Notes: generated by a model from the sequence alone, not told the origin. Positions 43,580-52,989 are shown, counted from the first letter of the stretch. The stretch: DNA of 61,682 bases from Eubacteriales bacterium (GCA_030540435.1 JAUNWG010000003.1:35997-97678), one strand, 5' to 3'. Numbers and translations: made by a program.

Positions 43580-45025
43580 TCAAGCACGCGGGCTGTTGCC
43601 CGTCTCCTGCCGGATTTTTACGAAATAGTAGATGACTGCCAGCACAACGGATAAATAAAATGACGCGTTATTCCGCCGTAAAATACTGGCTGTAAAATAA
43701 ATATGCACCAGCATCAGACAGAAGGATATCCCAAATCCGCCTGCTTCTATTGTCATATACCTTGAGAAATCCTTCAACAGTGCACGAATAATAATCAGAA
43801 CAAAATACAGCAGGAATGCTGCCAACAGCGCAAGCCCGACAATGCCGTACAGATAGTATATGCCGTGGAAGTCATTTTCCACATCATAGCTGCGGCCATC
43901 CTGCATCATATCGCTCACTTCTAAGCCGAAAATATGTGCCGGTGTGCCGGTATCGTTCATCAGAAACTGGCAGAAAAGTATCTTCATCCTGCGCCAGTCC
44001 TTGAGCTGCGTAACATCACTGGTATAATCATACGCTTCCATCACACGTTGCGTGCCGAAACGCTCCAGCATACCGTCCAGATGCTCCTCATAAACCGGCA
44101 AAAGACAGAGCTCCGGGGATTCCTCCGCCGTTGTATGATACCGTTTTTCGGCAGCTGCAATCATTTCATCTGCTTCCTGCTGCGCTTCCAACGCAACCTC
44201 CTGTTGTGCCAGTTGGTTTTTATGTGTCGGCGATATCGGATATGCCACACCACAGAGGACTGCCCCCGCCAAAAGTACAGCGATCTTCTTTTTGTCTGCC
44301 CCTCGGCTCATGAACAGGACGATAATAACCCCAGCCGCACATACAAAAATCGCCAGATATGTCAGGCGTGTGGCAAATAGATACAGTACCGCGAACGAAA
44401 CCGCGGTTGCACCTACCAACCACCATATATTCTTTTTTCGTGCTGCAATCGCCATAGAAATCGGGATTATCGCTGTTATAATTGCGCTCTGTGTATTCGG
44501 CCAGTAAAACCATCCCATCACGCCAATCGATTTATTGGCATATGTATGCGGGTCTGTACCGGTGATGGTGCTCAGCACCTCCACTGCAACAATAATTGCA
44601 AAATTGATGACAAAGCCACGCTCTACCATCCGGTAGCCATCCTCTCCGGATTCCCGCAAAAAGGTGATAAAGCAGAATGTAAAAAGCGGGAGCTGGATCA
44701 CGCGGATATAGTTGGAAAGATCCTCAAACGGATCGGCATAGCCGGTCAGCAGGCAGACATATGCATGTCCCGCCGCAAGCAGGAACAATACGCTGGCTAA
44801 CAAGATATAGGCACGTTTCCTGTGGCTCAGGGCAAACCCAAGCAACACGGTAAACACCAGCACTGCTGTACGCACCAGCAGGGTTATCGTCGTTCCAATT
44901 TCAAGCACCGTCAGCCAGTAAGATACAACATCCATGACCGGCTGGAGCACAAACAGCAGCAAAATGATCTGTGGCAAAAATTTCCGTATCCCCTGCTGTG
45001 TTTTTCCCGACTGCTGTTTTGACAT
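43580..45025 (-). CDS. O-antigen ligase/polymerase-like membrane protein (copy 2)
   Basis: 481 residues from the ATG at 45025 (GAGAGGAATTTG upstream). A paralogue of the next gene: same topology, LFVLQPVMDVVSYWL near 25, ILFCQFLMND near 354, SYDVENDFHGIYYLYGIVG near 382, and SILRRNNASFYLSVVLAVIYY near 445. The extracytoplasmic loop carries several charged repeats (QQEVALEAQQEADEM). Two tandem copies with diverged loops suggest a duplication with changed substrate or a two-part function. It lies 20 nt downstream of spoIIR. Confidence 0.8.
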   Translation of the reverse strand: MSKQQSGKTQQGIRKFLPQIILLLFVLQPVMDVVSYWLTVLEIGTTITLLVRTAVLVFTVLLGFALSHRKRAYILLASVLFLLAAGHAYVCLLTGYADPFEDLSNYIRVIQLPLFTFCFITFLRESGEDGYRMVERGFVINFAIIVAVEVLSTITGTDPHTYANKSIGVMGWFYWPNTQSAIITAIIPISMAIAARKKNIWWLVGATAVSFAVLYLFATRLTYLAIFVCAAGVIIVLFMSRGADKKKIAVLLAGAVLCGVAYPISPTHKNQLAQQEVALEAQQEADEMIAAAEKRYHTTAEESPELCLLPVYEEHLDGMLERFGTQRVMEAYDYTSDVTQLKDWRRMKILFCQFLMNDTGTPAHIFGLEVSDMMQDGRSYDVENDFHGIYYLYGIVGLALLAAFLLYFVLIIIRALLKDFSRYMTIEAGGFGISFCLMLVHIYFTASILRRNNASFYLSVVLAVIYYFVKIRQETGNSPRA

Positions 45026-45045
45026 AAGCAAATTCCTCTCTGTTG

Positions 45046-45651
45046 TTATTCTGCCATTCCCCGCAGGCTGCCCAGTAGCTCCGCTGTGCGGAAGCGGATC
45101 TCATACGCCGTGCCGTCCTGATGGATGAGCGCACGCTCCTCCTCCGGCAGTTGCTCCTCTCCGTCCGCGGCATCCAGACAAAGGGATGGATACAGTACGC
45201 ACCACCAGTTATGCCCCTGTGCATCTCCAATGTGGATTTGCAATCCCTGATATTTCCCCGCGGGCAGGGCAAACGTATCATATTCCCGCGTCGGATACCA
45301 GCTCTCTGCCAAGCATGCCGTCACGGTATCCCTGCTGCCGCTGGCATATACCTCGCGCTGTGCAGCGTTTGTAATTTCCTGCATATGTGCCCGCACAAGC
45401 GCCTGCGCCTGTGTCCGGCTGTCCGCCTGCTGCTCCAATGGCTGAACCAGCGCCAACACACGGTCACGCACATGCAGCTTGACCGCCTGATCTGTCTCTG
45501 AATCCGAATTGGCAATGACCCGCAGCCGCAGAACGTCATCCGCCAGTGCCTGCTGTGAGGAATCGCAGAATGCCCCATAGCACAGTGCAAAAAATAATGT
45601 CAATGCGATCGTCCATTCCAGACGAAGGCGGCGGATCTGTCGGTTTTTCAT
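45046..45651 (-). CDS. spoIIR: stage II sporulation protein R
   Basis: 201 residues. Secreted signal from the forespore that activates the SpoIIGA protease and so pro-sigma-E. An N-terminal signal/anchor segment (about 11-31, LEWTIALTLFFALCYGAFC) is followed by the family core LRLRVIANSDSETDQAVKLHVRDRVLA (about 40-66) and FALPAGKYQGLQIHIGDAQGHNWWCVLYPSLC near 130-160. Its presence supports a spore-forming host. Confidence 0.92.
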   Translation of the reverse strand: MKNRQIRRLRLEWTIALTLFFALCYGAFCDSSQQALADDVLRLRVIANSDSETDQAVKLHVRDRVLALVQPLEQQADSRTQAQALVRAHMQEITNAAQREVYASGSRDTVTACLAESWYPTREYDTFALPAGKYQGLQIHIGDAQGHNWWCVLYPSLCLDAADGEEQLPEEERALIHQDGTAYEIRFRTAELLGSLRGMAE

Positions 45652-45703
45652 AAGTACGGCTTCCTTTCCATATCATTTGATAGTAGAAGTATAGCCGCAT
45701 TTT

Positions 45704-46585
45704 TTACAGGTTAATCTGCCCTGCACAGGAAAAATCCGTCAAAAATGTTTCTTCATATTGTTTCGCTAATACTGCACACGCCCGCTCCGCTTTGTCCCTG
45801 TCATCAAACAGGCCAAATACCGACGGACCGGAGCCGCTCATGATGGCGTTAAGTGCACCGTTTGCTTTCATTGTGTCGCAGATTTGAGTAACCTCCGGAT
45901 GTAGTTCTGCCGTTATCGGCTGCATCACATTACACAAGTATTGGGAAACCTCTGCCGCACTACCTGCTTCGATTGCCCGCAGCATGGCTACGGTGTCTGG
46001 ACGCACTGCGATCTCCGCAGAATCAATCGCCCGATAAATCGCCGGTGTGGACACGGCAAACGGCGGCTTGCACAGCACGACATGCATCTGCGGTGCATCC
46101 GGCAGCTTGGTCAGCTTTTCGCCGATCCCTTCTGCCAGCATCGTGCCGCCCGCAATACAAAACGGAACATCTGCGCCCAGCTTACATCCCATTTCCATGC
46201 GTTTTTCCATACTCAGCTGGGTATCATATAGCTGATCGAGCAGTACGAGCACTGCTGCGGCATTGGTACTGCCACCCGCCAGCCCGGCGGCGACCGGGAT
46301 ATGTTTCTCTATGGTAATGGATATTCCGTCACAGGTAATTCCGGTTTCCTTCAAAAATAATTCTGCCGCACGGTATGCCAAATTGCGGTTGTCCGACGGC
46401 AGGTCGCTTCCGACTGTATGCAGGGAAATTTCACCGCTTCCCGTACCGACAGATACCGTCACAACGTCATGCACGCCAATGGACTGCATCACCATGCAAA
46501 CATCATGATAACCATCCGGACGCTTTCCTGTGACATCCAGTGTCAAATTGATCTTGGCATGTGCTTTAACAGCTGCCTGTTTCAT
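45704..46585 (-). CDS. ispE: 4-diphosphocytidyl-2-C-methyl-D-erythritol kinase
   Basis: 293 residues, GHMP kinase family. Fourth step of the MEP pathway. Visible: AHAKINLTLDVTGKRPDGYHDV (about 9-30), the ATP loop IPVAAGLAGGSTNAAAVL near 90-107, and MSGSGPSVFGLF near 251. The ATG at 46585 follows GGGGAG; the upstream TTG overlaps that site. Together with ispD and ispF 26 kb away, three MEP steps are in this window. Confidence 0.95.
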   Translation of the reverse strand: MKQAAVKAHAKINLTLDVTGKRPDGYHDVCMVMQSIGVHDVVTVSVGTGSGEISLHTVGSDLPSDNRNLAYRAAELFLKETGITCDGISITIEKHIPVAAGLAGGSTNAAAVLVLLDQLYDTQLSMEKRMEMGCKLGADVPFCIAGGTMLAEGIGEKLTKLPDAPQMHVVLCKPPFAVSTPAIYRAIDSAEIAVRPDTVAMLRAIEAGSAAEVSQYLCNVMQPITAELHPEVTQICDTMKANGALNAIMSGSGPSVFGLFDDRDKAERACAVLAKQYEETFLTDFSCAGQINL

Positions 46586-46600
46586 ATGTTCTCTCCCCAA

Positions 46601-47476
46601 TTATAGTTTATGCTGGATTGGTTTCCCATCTTCAAAGTCTGTAATATAAGAAAATCCAAACTGCTTGAGGCGTTCCAGCGCCTGTGGGATACCGCGCGCA
46701 ATCGTCTCCGGTGCATGGGAATCCGAACCGACCGTAATTAACTCGCCGCCCAGCTCACGATAGCGCGAAAGGACACAATCCTCCGGTCCCAACGCCTTTT
46801 GCCAGCCAAATAAACTCTTTGTGTTGCATTCCAGCGCAATGCCACGCACGATCAGCTGCTTTAAAATTTCATCTACATAATTCATATAGCCCTTGAGCGA
46901 CGGCTTATTATACGGCAGCTTCATCACACGCAGCGGATAATCGATATGCCCAAGAATATGGAATTTTCCATATTGGAGCATTTTATCCGTTTCGGAAAAA
47001 TAATCCTCCATCACTTCATCTGGATTTTTTTGCTCATAATGCACAAAATACATATCCATATCATCTGACAAGTGGTGGATGGAACCGATCACATAATCGA
47101 ATGAAAATTTTTCCAGCAGCTCATCCGCCAAGTCCGGCGCCGTATGCGGCTGTCCCAGCTCGATACCGTTGCGCAGTATGATTTTTCCCTGATATGCTTC
47201 ACGGCAAGCCGCAATATCATTCTGCTGTGCTGCAATATCCGCCGGAAGGACACGCCCACTGCGAAACGGCTCTACCTCCCTCTGATACATTGGAAAATCC
47301 ACCAGCCCCGGTGCAAAATCCGATTCAGCCAGCGATTCCTGATAGAAAAAATCCGTGTGCTCGGAAAAACCCAGCACAGAAATACCGTGCTCGACCGCAG
47401 CTTGCACATGCGCTTCCACCGGCTTCGCTTCCGCATCATAGGAATACCCTGTATGTGTATGCAAATCAATCTGCAT
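46601..47476 (-). CDS. histidinol-phosphatase-like PHP domain protein
   Basis: 291 residues, PHP superfamily. Metal ligands are visible as DLHTHTGYSYDA (about 4-15), FSEHTDFF near 37, IGSIHHL near 132, HIDYPLR near 175 and GSDSHAPE near 250. The HisK-type histidinol phosphatases have this length and order, but the PHP family has other phosphoesterases and no histidine genes lie near. It directly precedes ispE, 15 nt away. Confidence 0.82.
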   Translation of the reverse strand: MQIDLHTHTGYSYDAEAKPVEAHVQAAVEHGISVLGFSEHTDFFYQESLAESDFAPGLVDFPMYQREVEPFRSGRVLPADIAAQQNDIAACREAYQGKIILRNGIELGQPHTAPDLADELLEKFSFDYVIGSIHHLSDDMDMYFVHYEQKNPDEVMEDYFSETDKMLQYGKFHILGHIDYPLRVMKLPYNKPSLKGYMNYVDEILKQLIVRGIALECNTKSLFGWQKALGPEDCVLSRYRELGGELITVGSDSHAPETIARGIPQALERLKQFGFSYITDFEDGKPIQHKL

Positions 47477-47612
47477 AAAACCATCCTCACTTCAATGTAT
47501 GCTTGGTTATTTACTAGCATTATACCGCCAGCGGACGCGAAACACAAGCCCGGTATGCATAACCGTTCAAAAACCGGCCATACTGAACATAGCATGAAAA
47601 GGAGGTTTATAT

Positions 47613-47813
47613 ATGGACAAGCTCATTCTGACGCTCGTTATTATCGGTGCCATCAACTGGGGAAGCATCGGTATTTTCGGGCTGGACATCGTCGGTGCGC
47701 TGTTCGGCGGGCAAGGCGCTTTTATCAGCCGTGTCATCTATACCCTCGTGGGGCTCGCCGGGCTGTGGGCACTCTCATTCTATACCAAGCTGCGCAGCTC
47801 TGGCAATTCATAA
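47613..47813 (+). CDS. DUF378 small membrane protein
   Basis: 66 residues, two membrane segments. Typical DUF378 start ILTLVIIGAINWGSIGIFGLDIVGALFGG and second segment VIYTLVGLAGLWALSFY. Function unknown. The ATG follows AAAGGAGG. Monocistronic, with its own terminator, convergent with ackA. Confidence 0.9.
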   Translation: MDKLILTLVIIGAINWGSIGIFGLDIVGALFGGQGAFISRVIYTLVGLAGLWALSFYTKLRSSGNS

Positions 47814-47830
47814 TCCCCGAAAATTGCCAG

Positions 47831-47870
47831 AAAACAGGTTGTTTCCCCACGGAAGCAGCCTGTTTTTGTT
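47831..47870 (+). terminator. terminator after the DUF378 gene
   Basis: AAAACAGG-TTG-TTTCC...GGAAGCAG-CCTGTTTTTG with a T-rich tail. Confidence 0.7.
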
Positions 47871-47888
47871 TTACGGAAAGCAAAGCAA

Positions 47889-47915
47889 GGGGACAGAAAA
47901 AATTTTCCCGTCCCC
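47889..47915 (-). terminator. possible terminator of ackA
   Basis: GGGGAC and GTCCCC enclose an A/T-rich stretch with an inner GGGAAAA/TTTTTTC pairing. The T run after it on the minus strand is weak. Confidence 0.4.
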
Positions 47916-47938
47916 AAAATCCTTGCTGTATTTCTTTT

Positions 47939-49150
47939 TTAAGCCTCTTCTGTTGCCTCAACCAAACGCTTGGTATCCTCTGCGATAACCAGCTCTTCAT
48001 TGGTCGGGATAACCAGTACACGTACACGTGCGTAATCAACAGAAATATCCATCTGGCGACCGCGGTACTTGTTCTTCTCCGGGTCAACCTTGATGCCAAG
48101 ATATTCCATATGCTCGCAAACGTCCCAACGGACAGAGCGGTCATTTTCACCAACGCCAGCGGTGAATACAACAGCGTCTACGCCGCCCATCTCAGCAATG
48201 TACGAGCCGATGAGCTTCTTAACGGAGTTGATAAAGATATCCTTTGCTAGCTTTGCACGCTCATTGCCGTCGTCGATCGCTGCATCCAAATCACGGAAAT
48301 CAGAGGATACGCCGGAAACGCCGTATACACCGGATTCCTTATTCATGATCTCCAGCATTTCTTCTGCGCTCTTGTTCTCATGCTCGCACAGGAAAGAAAT
48401 GATAGCCGGGTCGATATCGCCGGAACGGGTACCCATCGGCAGACCAGCCAGCGGAGTAAAGCCCATCGAAGTATCAACCGACTTGCCGCCCTTGATCGCA
48501 GTTACAGAAGAGCCATTGCCCAGATGGCAGGTGATAACACGCAGGTGCTCCAGCGGGATGCCCAGCATCTCGGAAGCCTGCTGCGCAACATACTTATGGG
48601 AAGTACCGTGGAAGCCGTAACGACGGATCTTGTACTTCTGATAATAGTCATAAGGAATCGAATAGATATAATCTACCGGCTGCATTGTCTGATGGAACGC
48701 AGTGTCAAATACTGCAACCTGCGGAATATCCTCGCCCATTACATCCTTGCACGCATCGATACCGATCAGATTCGGGGTATTGTGCAGCGGTGCCAGCGGG
48801 ACGCATGCCTCAATCGCCTTGATAACAGAATCGTCAATCATAACGGAATCAGCAAAATATTCGCCGCCATGTACGACACGATGTCCTACCGCATCGATCT
48901 CCGACATGGACTCAATAACGCCCCACTCTTTATCGATCAAAATATCGATAACAGCGCGGATCGCATCAGCATGATCCTTCATCGGTACATTTTCGCTGTA
49001 CTTCTCCGGCTTTTCCGGATTGGTATGGGTCAGACGACCGTCGATGCCAATTCGTTCACACAGACCCTTCGCAAGGACCTCTTTGGAATCCATATCGAAA
49101 AGCTGATACTTGAGTGAAGAGCTGCCCGCATTGATGACCAGTACATTCAT
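47939..49150 (-). CDS. ackA: acetate kinase
   Basis: 403 residues from the ATG at 49150 (AAAGGAG upstream). Makes ATP and acetate from acetyl phosphate, a main fermentation exit. Visible: [15 protein letters not shown] at the start, [12 protein letters not shown] near 88, [11 protein letters not shown] near 148, [11 protein letters not shown] near 177, [12 protein letters not shown] near 205 and [14 protein letters not shown] near 325. No phosphotransacetylase gene is adjacent; the 232-nt upstream region has a TTGACG but no good -10. Confidence 0.97.
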   Translation of the reverse strand: MNVLVINAGSSSLKYQLFDMDSKEVLAKGLCERIGIDGRLTHTNPEKPEKYSENVPMKDHADAIRAVIDILIDKEWGVIESMSEIDAVGHRVVHGGEYFADSVMIDDSVIKAIEACVPLAPLHNTPNLIGIDACKDVMGEDIPQVAVFDTAFHQTMQPVDYIYSIPYDYYQKYKIRRYGFHGTSHKYVAQQASEMLGIPLEHLRVITCHLGNGSSVTAIKGGKSVDTSMGFTPLAGLPMGTRSGDIDPAIISFLCEHENKSAEEMLEIMNKESGVYGVSGVSSDFRDLDAAIDDGNERAKLAKDIFINSVKKLIGSYIAEMGGVDAVVFTAGVGENDRSVRWDVCEHMEYLGIKVDPEKNKYRGRQMDISVDYARVRVLVIPTNEELVIAEDTKRLVEATEEA

Positions 49151-49382
49151 TACTCTCAATCTCCTTTGTTTTATTTATAACATTGCAAGAATATCGCCAA
49201 CATAGTACAATAAACTTATCGTCAATACTATTTTACACCACTCGTTAGAATTTCTCAACCGTTTTCCTTAGAAATTTGGAGAATCATACCAAAGTTTTCA
49301 CAGCTTCTGCCATCCATAACGCGCCTGACAACGTATGAGAAAGCCGCTTTTCCGGCATTGCAGCAGCACAAGGAGGAATATT

Positions 49383-49943
49383 ATGCCAAAGCTAGTAAAT
49401 TTGATCGCAATTTGCTCCTGTATCGCCACGCTCATTTTTGCAACGATATATCTGAAAACAGCAAATGCTGTCTGCTTTTCTCTTGCGATCACATGCGGAA
49501 CGACAGCCTATCACTTTGTTATGCGGCTTGCCGTCGGACTGGTTTTGAACCAAGCGATGCACAATCGCGCCGACTATAACAGACGGTGGTTTCAGCCCAA
49601 GTCTTTTGAAGAAAAAATATACCAAAAGCTGCACGTGAAAAGCTGGAAGGGCAGAATGCCGACCTACCGGCCCGAAATATTTTCTACAAAGGCGCATTCT
49701 CTGGAGGACATCGCACAGGCCATGTGCCAGTCCGAGATCGTCCATGAGATCATTGTTGTTCTCAGCTTTGTGCCTCTGGCTGCATCTGTCTGGTTCGGTT
49801 CCTTTGCTGTGTTTCTGATTACTTCTGTTTTGGCTGCCGGCTTTGACATGATATTTGTCATCATGCAGCGGTACAACCGACCGCGCATACTGAAGGTCAT
49901 ACAGAAAAGACAGTCAAAATTTGAAAAAGCAGTACAGAAATGA
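49383..49943 (+). CDS. membrane protein resembling glycosyl-4,4'-diaponeurosporenoate acyltransferase (CrtO) family
   Basis: 186 residues from the ATG at 49383 (AAGGAGG upstream). Three or four membrane segments: about 3-25, 30-50 and 125-160. The central amphipathic part FEEKIYQKLHVKSWKGRMPTY with W and R/K is the stretch that recalls the CrtO acyltransferase family, which in Clostridia is found without carotenoid genes. A general acyltransferase role is only a guess. The repeat element at 49964 begins 21 nt past its stop. Confidence 0.5.
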   Translation: MPKLVNLIAICSCIATLIFATIYLKTANAVCFSLAITCGTTAYHFVMRLAVGLVLNQAMHNRADYNRRWFQPKSFEEKIYQKLHVKSWKGRMPTYRPEIFSTKAHSLEDIAQAMCQSEIVHEIIVVLSFVPLAASVWFGSFAVFLITSVLAAGFDMIFVIMQRYNRPRILKVIQKRQSKFEKAVQK

Positions 49944-49963
49944 TATAATCTTTCAAAAAATTA

Positions 49964-50123
49964 GGCGCTATCTGAAAACCAAGAAAATGACGAATATTTC
50001 GCAAAGACGAGGTGGATTCGAGGCACGCGCACACAGGAATCCTTTCGGATTTCAAGTGAGCGTAACGAAGAAGCTATCCGTATTTGTAGAAATAGTCAAA
50101 ATCTTCGACTTTTCAGATACGCC
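49964..50123. mobile_element. MITE-like inverted-repeat element, longer copy (160 nt)
   Basis: Left end GGCGCTATCTGAAAA (49964-49978) and right end TTTTCAGATACGCC (50110-50123) are near-perfect inverted repeats, the same as at 36332-36384. The inside (about 130 nt) shows an AT-rich part and a GC-rich GGTGGATTCGAGGCACG part, and can be read through as an open frame with no transposase motif. TA is found just outside both ends (if the right end includes one more C), which may be a target duplication. It lies 19 nt before the GNAT gene's TTG. Confidence 0.65.
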
Positions 50124-50142
50124 CTAGATTGGAGAGAATTGA

Positions 50143-50688
50143 TTGAACGTTCATTTGGAAAAAGTAGCAAATAAAGCGGAGCGGAAAAAAATCCGCAGCC
50201 TATATCGTCGGGCATTTCCAGCGGACGAGCGCGCGCCGTTCTGGCTCCTCGCGCGCAAAGCGCACCGCAGCAACGTTGACTGGTGGAGCATCTATGATGG
50301 CGATACCTGGGTAGGCTTCTTTTACGTCCTGCATGACAACGATCTATCCTACGTATTTTATTTTGCGATTTCAGAGCAATGCCGTGGCAAAGGCTACGGC
50401 AGTCAGGCCCTGTCCGAGTTAAAAAAGAAATATGCGGGACGGCGTATCTTCCTTGCAATCGAACAGCTGGACCCCGCCGCAGAAAACTATGTAGAACGTG
50501 TAAAGCGAAAGCAGTTTTACGAAAAAAACGGGTTTACCGATCTGCATGAAAAATTACGGGAAGCCAATGTCGTCTATTCCCTGCTGGGTATCGGCGGTAC
50601 CGTGCGAAAGGAAGAATACAAAACACTTATCTGCAATTGGTGTGGTTCCCTCCTCGCCAGACTGGTAAGAATGGAAATCGTTTCATAA
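50143..50688 (+). CDS. GNAT family N-acetyltransferase
   Basis: 181 residues, TTG start with GGAGAG 7 nt upstream. The acetyl-CoA loop is visible as SEQCRGKGYGSQAL near 78-91 (R/Q-x-x-G-x-G/A type) and the family strands FYVLHDNDLSYVFYFAIS and RRIFLAIEQLDPAAENYVERVKRKQFYEKNGF. Substrate unknown. It is followed 17 nt later by tmcAL, so the two may be co-transcribed from a promoter inside or beyond the repeat element. Confidence 0.88.
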   Translation: MNVHLEKVANKAERKKIRSLYRRAFPADERAPFWLLARKAHRSNVDWWSIYDGDTWVGFFYVLHDNDLSYVFYFAISEQCRGKGYGSQALSELKKKYAGRRIFLAIEQLDPAAENYVERVKRKQFYEKNGFTDLHEKLREANVVYSLLGIGGTVRKEEYKTLICNWCGSLLARLVRMEIVS

Positions 50689-50705
50689 AATTTATGGAGG
50701 TCTTC

Positions 50706-51890
50706 ATGCAAGTTTGTGCCATCATCTCTGAATACAATCCGTTTCACGCCGGGCATCTGTATCAAATCAGGGAAATCCGGCGGCGCTTGCCGGGATGCTT
50801 GATCGTCTCCATCATGAGCGGAAACTATGTCCAGCGCGGAGAGCCTGCGCTGTGGGACAAATATCTGCGGGCACAATGCGCAGTAACTGCTGACGGACCT
50901 GACCTTGTGATCGAGCTGCCGATCCCGGCGGCACTGTCATCTGCGGAGGGATTTGCACGGGGCGGTGTACAGCTGGCAGCTGCGCTGGGCTGTGTGACAC
51001 ATCTATCCTTCGGCTGCGAAACCGGTACAGAGAAAAGCCTGATGCAGCTTGCCGCCTGTCTGGATTCTGCTACATTTGATGACCATTTGCGCAAAGAGCT
51101 GACCAACGGCATCAGCTATGCACAGGCGGCCTCCCGCGCCGCGGCTGTGCTGTGCCCTGATTGTGCATCCTTGCTCGACTCACCGAATGATATGCTGGCC
51201 GTGCAGTACTGCCGTGCCCTGCGGAAGATCGCCCCTTCTATCCAGCCGCTTGCTGTGCGGCGCTATGGCGCGGCACATGACGGCGCGCCGATAGATGAGA
51301 TCCCTTCCGCGTCCTATATCCGTTCGCTGTTCCATACAGGAAGAGACACAGAAGCCATTTCCCTGCTGCCGGATGCGTGTCGGAATGCCGGGAAAACTGC
51401 CCGTCGCCACAGCTGGGCGGACCTTGACGATACAGTGCTCCGGTATCTGCGGCGCATCTCGCCGGAATATATCCGCACGCTCCCCGACGTTTCAGAGGGG
51501 CTGGAAAACCGCTTCGCTGCCGCCTGCCGCGACGCTGCGGATCTGTCAGAAGCATGGGATCTAGCACGCTCCCGCCGGTATCCGCTCAGCCGCATCCGCC
51601 GCTTGACTCTATGCGCGTATCTCGGCATTACGGATGCGCTTTCCAGCCTGCCGCCCAGCTTTGTCACCGTGCTCGCCATGAACCAACAGGGCAGGCAAAT
51701 TTTGAAACAGTTGAAAACAAGCTGCTCCCTTCCTGTCATTGTAAAGCCAACACAGGCACACACTTTTCCCCCCGGAACACCAGCGCAGCAGCTATGGACG
51801 TTGACCATGCAGGCAGACGATCAGTATTACTTCCCGTCTCCTGCCGGAACAGGCTGGAAAAAAACGCCGTTTTGTGCCAAAGATAAATAA
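50706..51890 (+). CDS. tmcAL: tRNA(Met) cytidine acetate ligase-like nucleotidyltransferase (TmcAL/YlbM family)
   Basis: 394 residues from the ATG at 50706 (TGGAGG upstream). TmcAL uses acetate and ATP to make N4-acetylcytidine in the wobble position of elongator tRNA-Met. Visible: CAIISEYNPFHAGHLYQI with the HxGH nucleotide motif near 14-17, SIMSGNYVQRGEPALWDKY near 36-54, LVIELPIPAALSSAEGFARGGVQLAA near 68, and SPNDMLAVQYCRAL near 160. The C-terminal helical half (about 250-390) is typical. Confidence 0.88.
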   Translation: MQVCAIISEYNPFHAGHLYQIREIRRRLPGCLIVSIMSGNYVQRGEPALWDKYLRAQCAVTADGPDLVIELPIPAALSSAEGFARGGVQLAAALGCVTHLSFGCETGTEKSLMQLAACLDSATFDDHLRKELTNGISYAQAASRAAAVLCPDCASLLDSPNDMLAVQYCRALRKIAPSIQPLAVRRYGAAHDGAPIDEIPSASYIRSLFHTGRDTEAISLLPDACRNAGKTARRHSWADLDDTVLRYLRRISPEYIRTLPDVSEGLENRFAAACRDAADLSEAWDLARSRRYPLSRIRRLTLCAYLGITDALSSLPPSFVTVLAMNQQGRQILKQLKTSCSLPVIVKPTQAHTFPPGTPAQQLWTLTMQADDQYYFPSPAGTGWKKTPFCAKDK

Positions 51891-51923
51891 TTGTTTTATA
51901 GTTGTAATTTTTTTGAAAATTAC

Positions 51924-51973
51924 TTTACCTGTCGTAGTAGCTGTGGTATAATTACTTCATCAGATGGAGTAAT
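51924..51973 (+). promoter_or_regulatory. PadR operon promoter with overlapping palindromic operator
   Basis: TTTACC (51924-51929), 17 nt, TATAAT (51947-51952). ATTACTTCAT-CAG-ATGGAGTAAT (51951-51973) is a palindrome with 9 of 10 arm positions paired; it overlaps the last two bases of the -10 and covers the start site. PadR regulators bind such AT-ended dyads and repress their own operon. Confidence 0.7.
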
Positions 51974-51991
51974 TTAAAAAGGAGGTTTCTC

Positions 51992-52324
51992 ATGCTCAGC
52001 AGCGATGTGATGCGCGGTTATAACGACACGTTAATATTGAGCCTGCTGATGCATGGTGATTCCTATGGATACGAAATTTCCCGCAACATTCAGGAACGTT
52101 CCGGTGGGGCATATGTCATGCGTGAAACGACATTGTATTCCGCCTTTAACCGGCTGGAACGGTTGGGTTATGTCACCCCTTATCAGGGGACGGAAACCAT
52201 GGGGCGCAAACGGACATATTATACCATCACCCTTTCCGGACGGGCATTCTACCAGGAAAAATGTGAAGAATGGAAATTACTCCAACAGGTTATCAACCAA
52301 TTCCTTGAGGAGGATACGCCATGA
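51992..52324 (+). CDS. PadR family transcriptional regulator
   Basis: 110 residues. Winged helix-turn-helix of the short PadR type: GYNDTLILSLLMHGDSYGYEISRNI near 8-32, the wing RETTLYSAFNRLERLGYVTPYQ near 47-68, and a dimerisation helix at the end. The ATG has AAAGGAGG upstream. Its stop overlaps the start of the membrane protein gene by 4 nt. Confidence 0.92.
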   Translation: MLSSDVMRGYNDTLILSLLMHGDSYGYEISRNIQERSGGAYVMRETTLYSAFNRLERLGYVTPYQGTETMGRKRTYYTITLSGRAFYQEKCEEWKLLQQVINQFLEEDTP

Positions 52325-52989
52325 ATACAATACGAAACTACATCAACGCAATGTTTTCCACGTTGCCAAAAACGCCGGAGATGCTGCGCTTACAGGCAGA
52401 AATGCTGGAAAATATGGAGGACAAATTTAACGATCTCCTGCGTGAAGGAAAAAGCGAAAATGAAGCCATCGGTATCATTCTTGGCGATATTGGAAGCGCA
52501 GACGACCTGCGGGAGGAATTGGGGATTACAGAGGACACTCCTGTTCTGTCTCAGGAAGACCACAGTGCATTTCTTGCAGAACGTGCTGCTTTCCAGCAGA
52601 AATTCGCTGTTGCAATCACAGCTGGTGTTGCACTCTGTATCTGCGCAATCATTGCAGCCGCTGTCTGTGATGCGTTTACCAGAAATGATGCCGCCACTGC
52701 GATTGCATTCTTTGGGCCGATTGCCGTCGCCGTCGCGATTTTTGTTTACTTCGGTATCCGCTCCGATTGGTACGACCAGCAGTATAAAGCCATCTCCAAC
52801 TTCGTAGAAGATGAAAAAGACGACAAATCCTTCTCCGCCCTTGTCTCCAAAATCATCTTCCCACTTGCCGTAATATTTTATTTGCTCATCGGCTTTATGT
52901 GGGGTCTGTGGCATCCAGGCTGGGTCATCTTCCCGCTCTGCGGCGTTATCGTCGGTGTGATAGAAGCTTTTGAAAAATACAAGGAATAA
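52321..52989 (+). CDS. PadR-linked membrane protein with N-terminal permease prefix (HAAS-like) domain
   Basis: 222 residues. The first about 75 residues are the helical permease-prefix/HAAS-type domain (NYINAMFSTLPKTPEMLRLQAEMLENMEDKFNDLLREGKSENEAI). Four hydrophobic segments follow (about 92-118, 125-145, 175-195 and 198-215). Proteins of this build are coupled to PadR genes in Firmicutes and are thought to take part in membrane stress or to modulate the regulator; the function is not established. Confidence 0.82.
   Translation: MNTIRNYINAMFSTLPKTPEMLRLQAEMLENMEDKFNDLLREGKSENEAIGIILGDIGSADDLREELGITEDTPVLSQEDHSAFLAERAAFQQKFAVAITAGVALCICAIIAAAVCDAFTRNDAATAIAFFGPIAVAVAIFVYFGIRSDWYDQQYKAISNFVEDEKDDKSFSALVSKIIFPLAVIFYLLIGFMWGLWHPGWVIFPLCGVIVGVIEAFEKYKE

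Noticed and set aside
49921..50127. A 68-codon open frame running through the repeat element
   Set aside because: It starts inside the preceding gene and simply reads across the element; no ribosome site and no transposase motif. Kept as part of the repeat.
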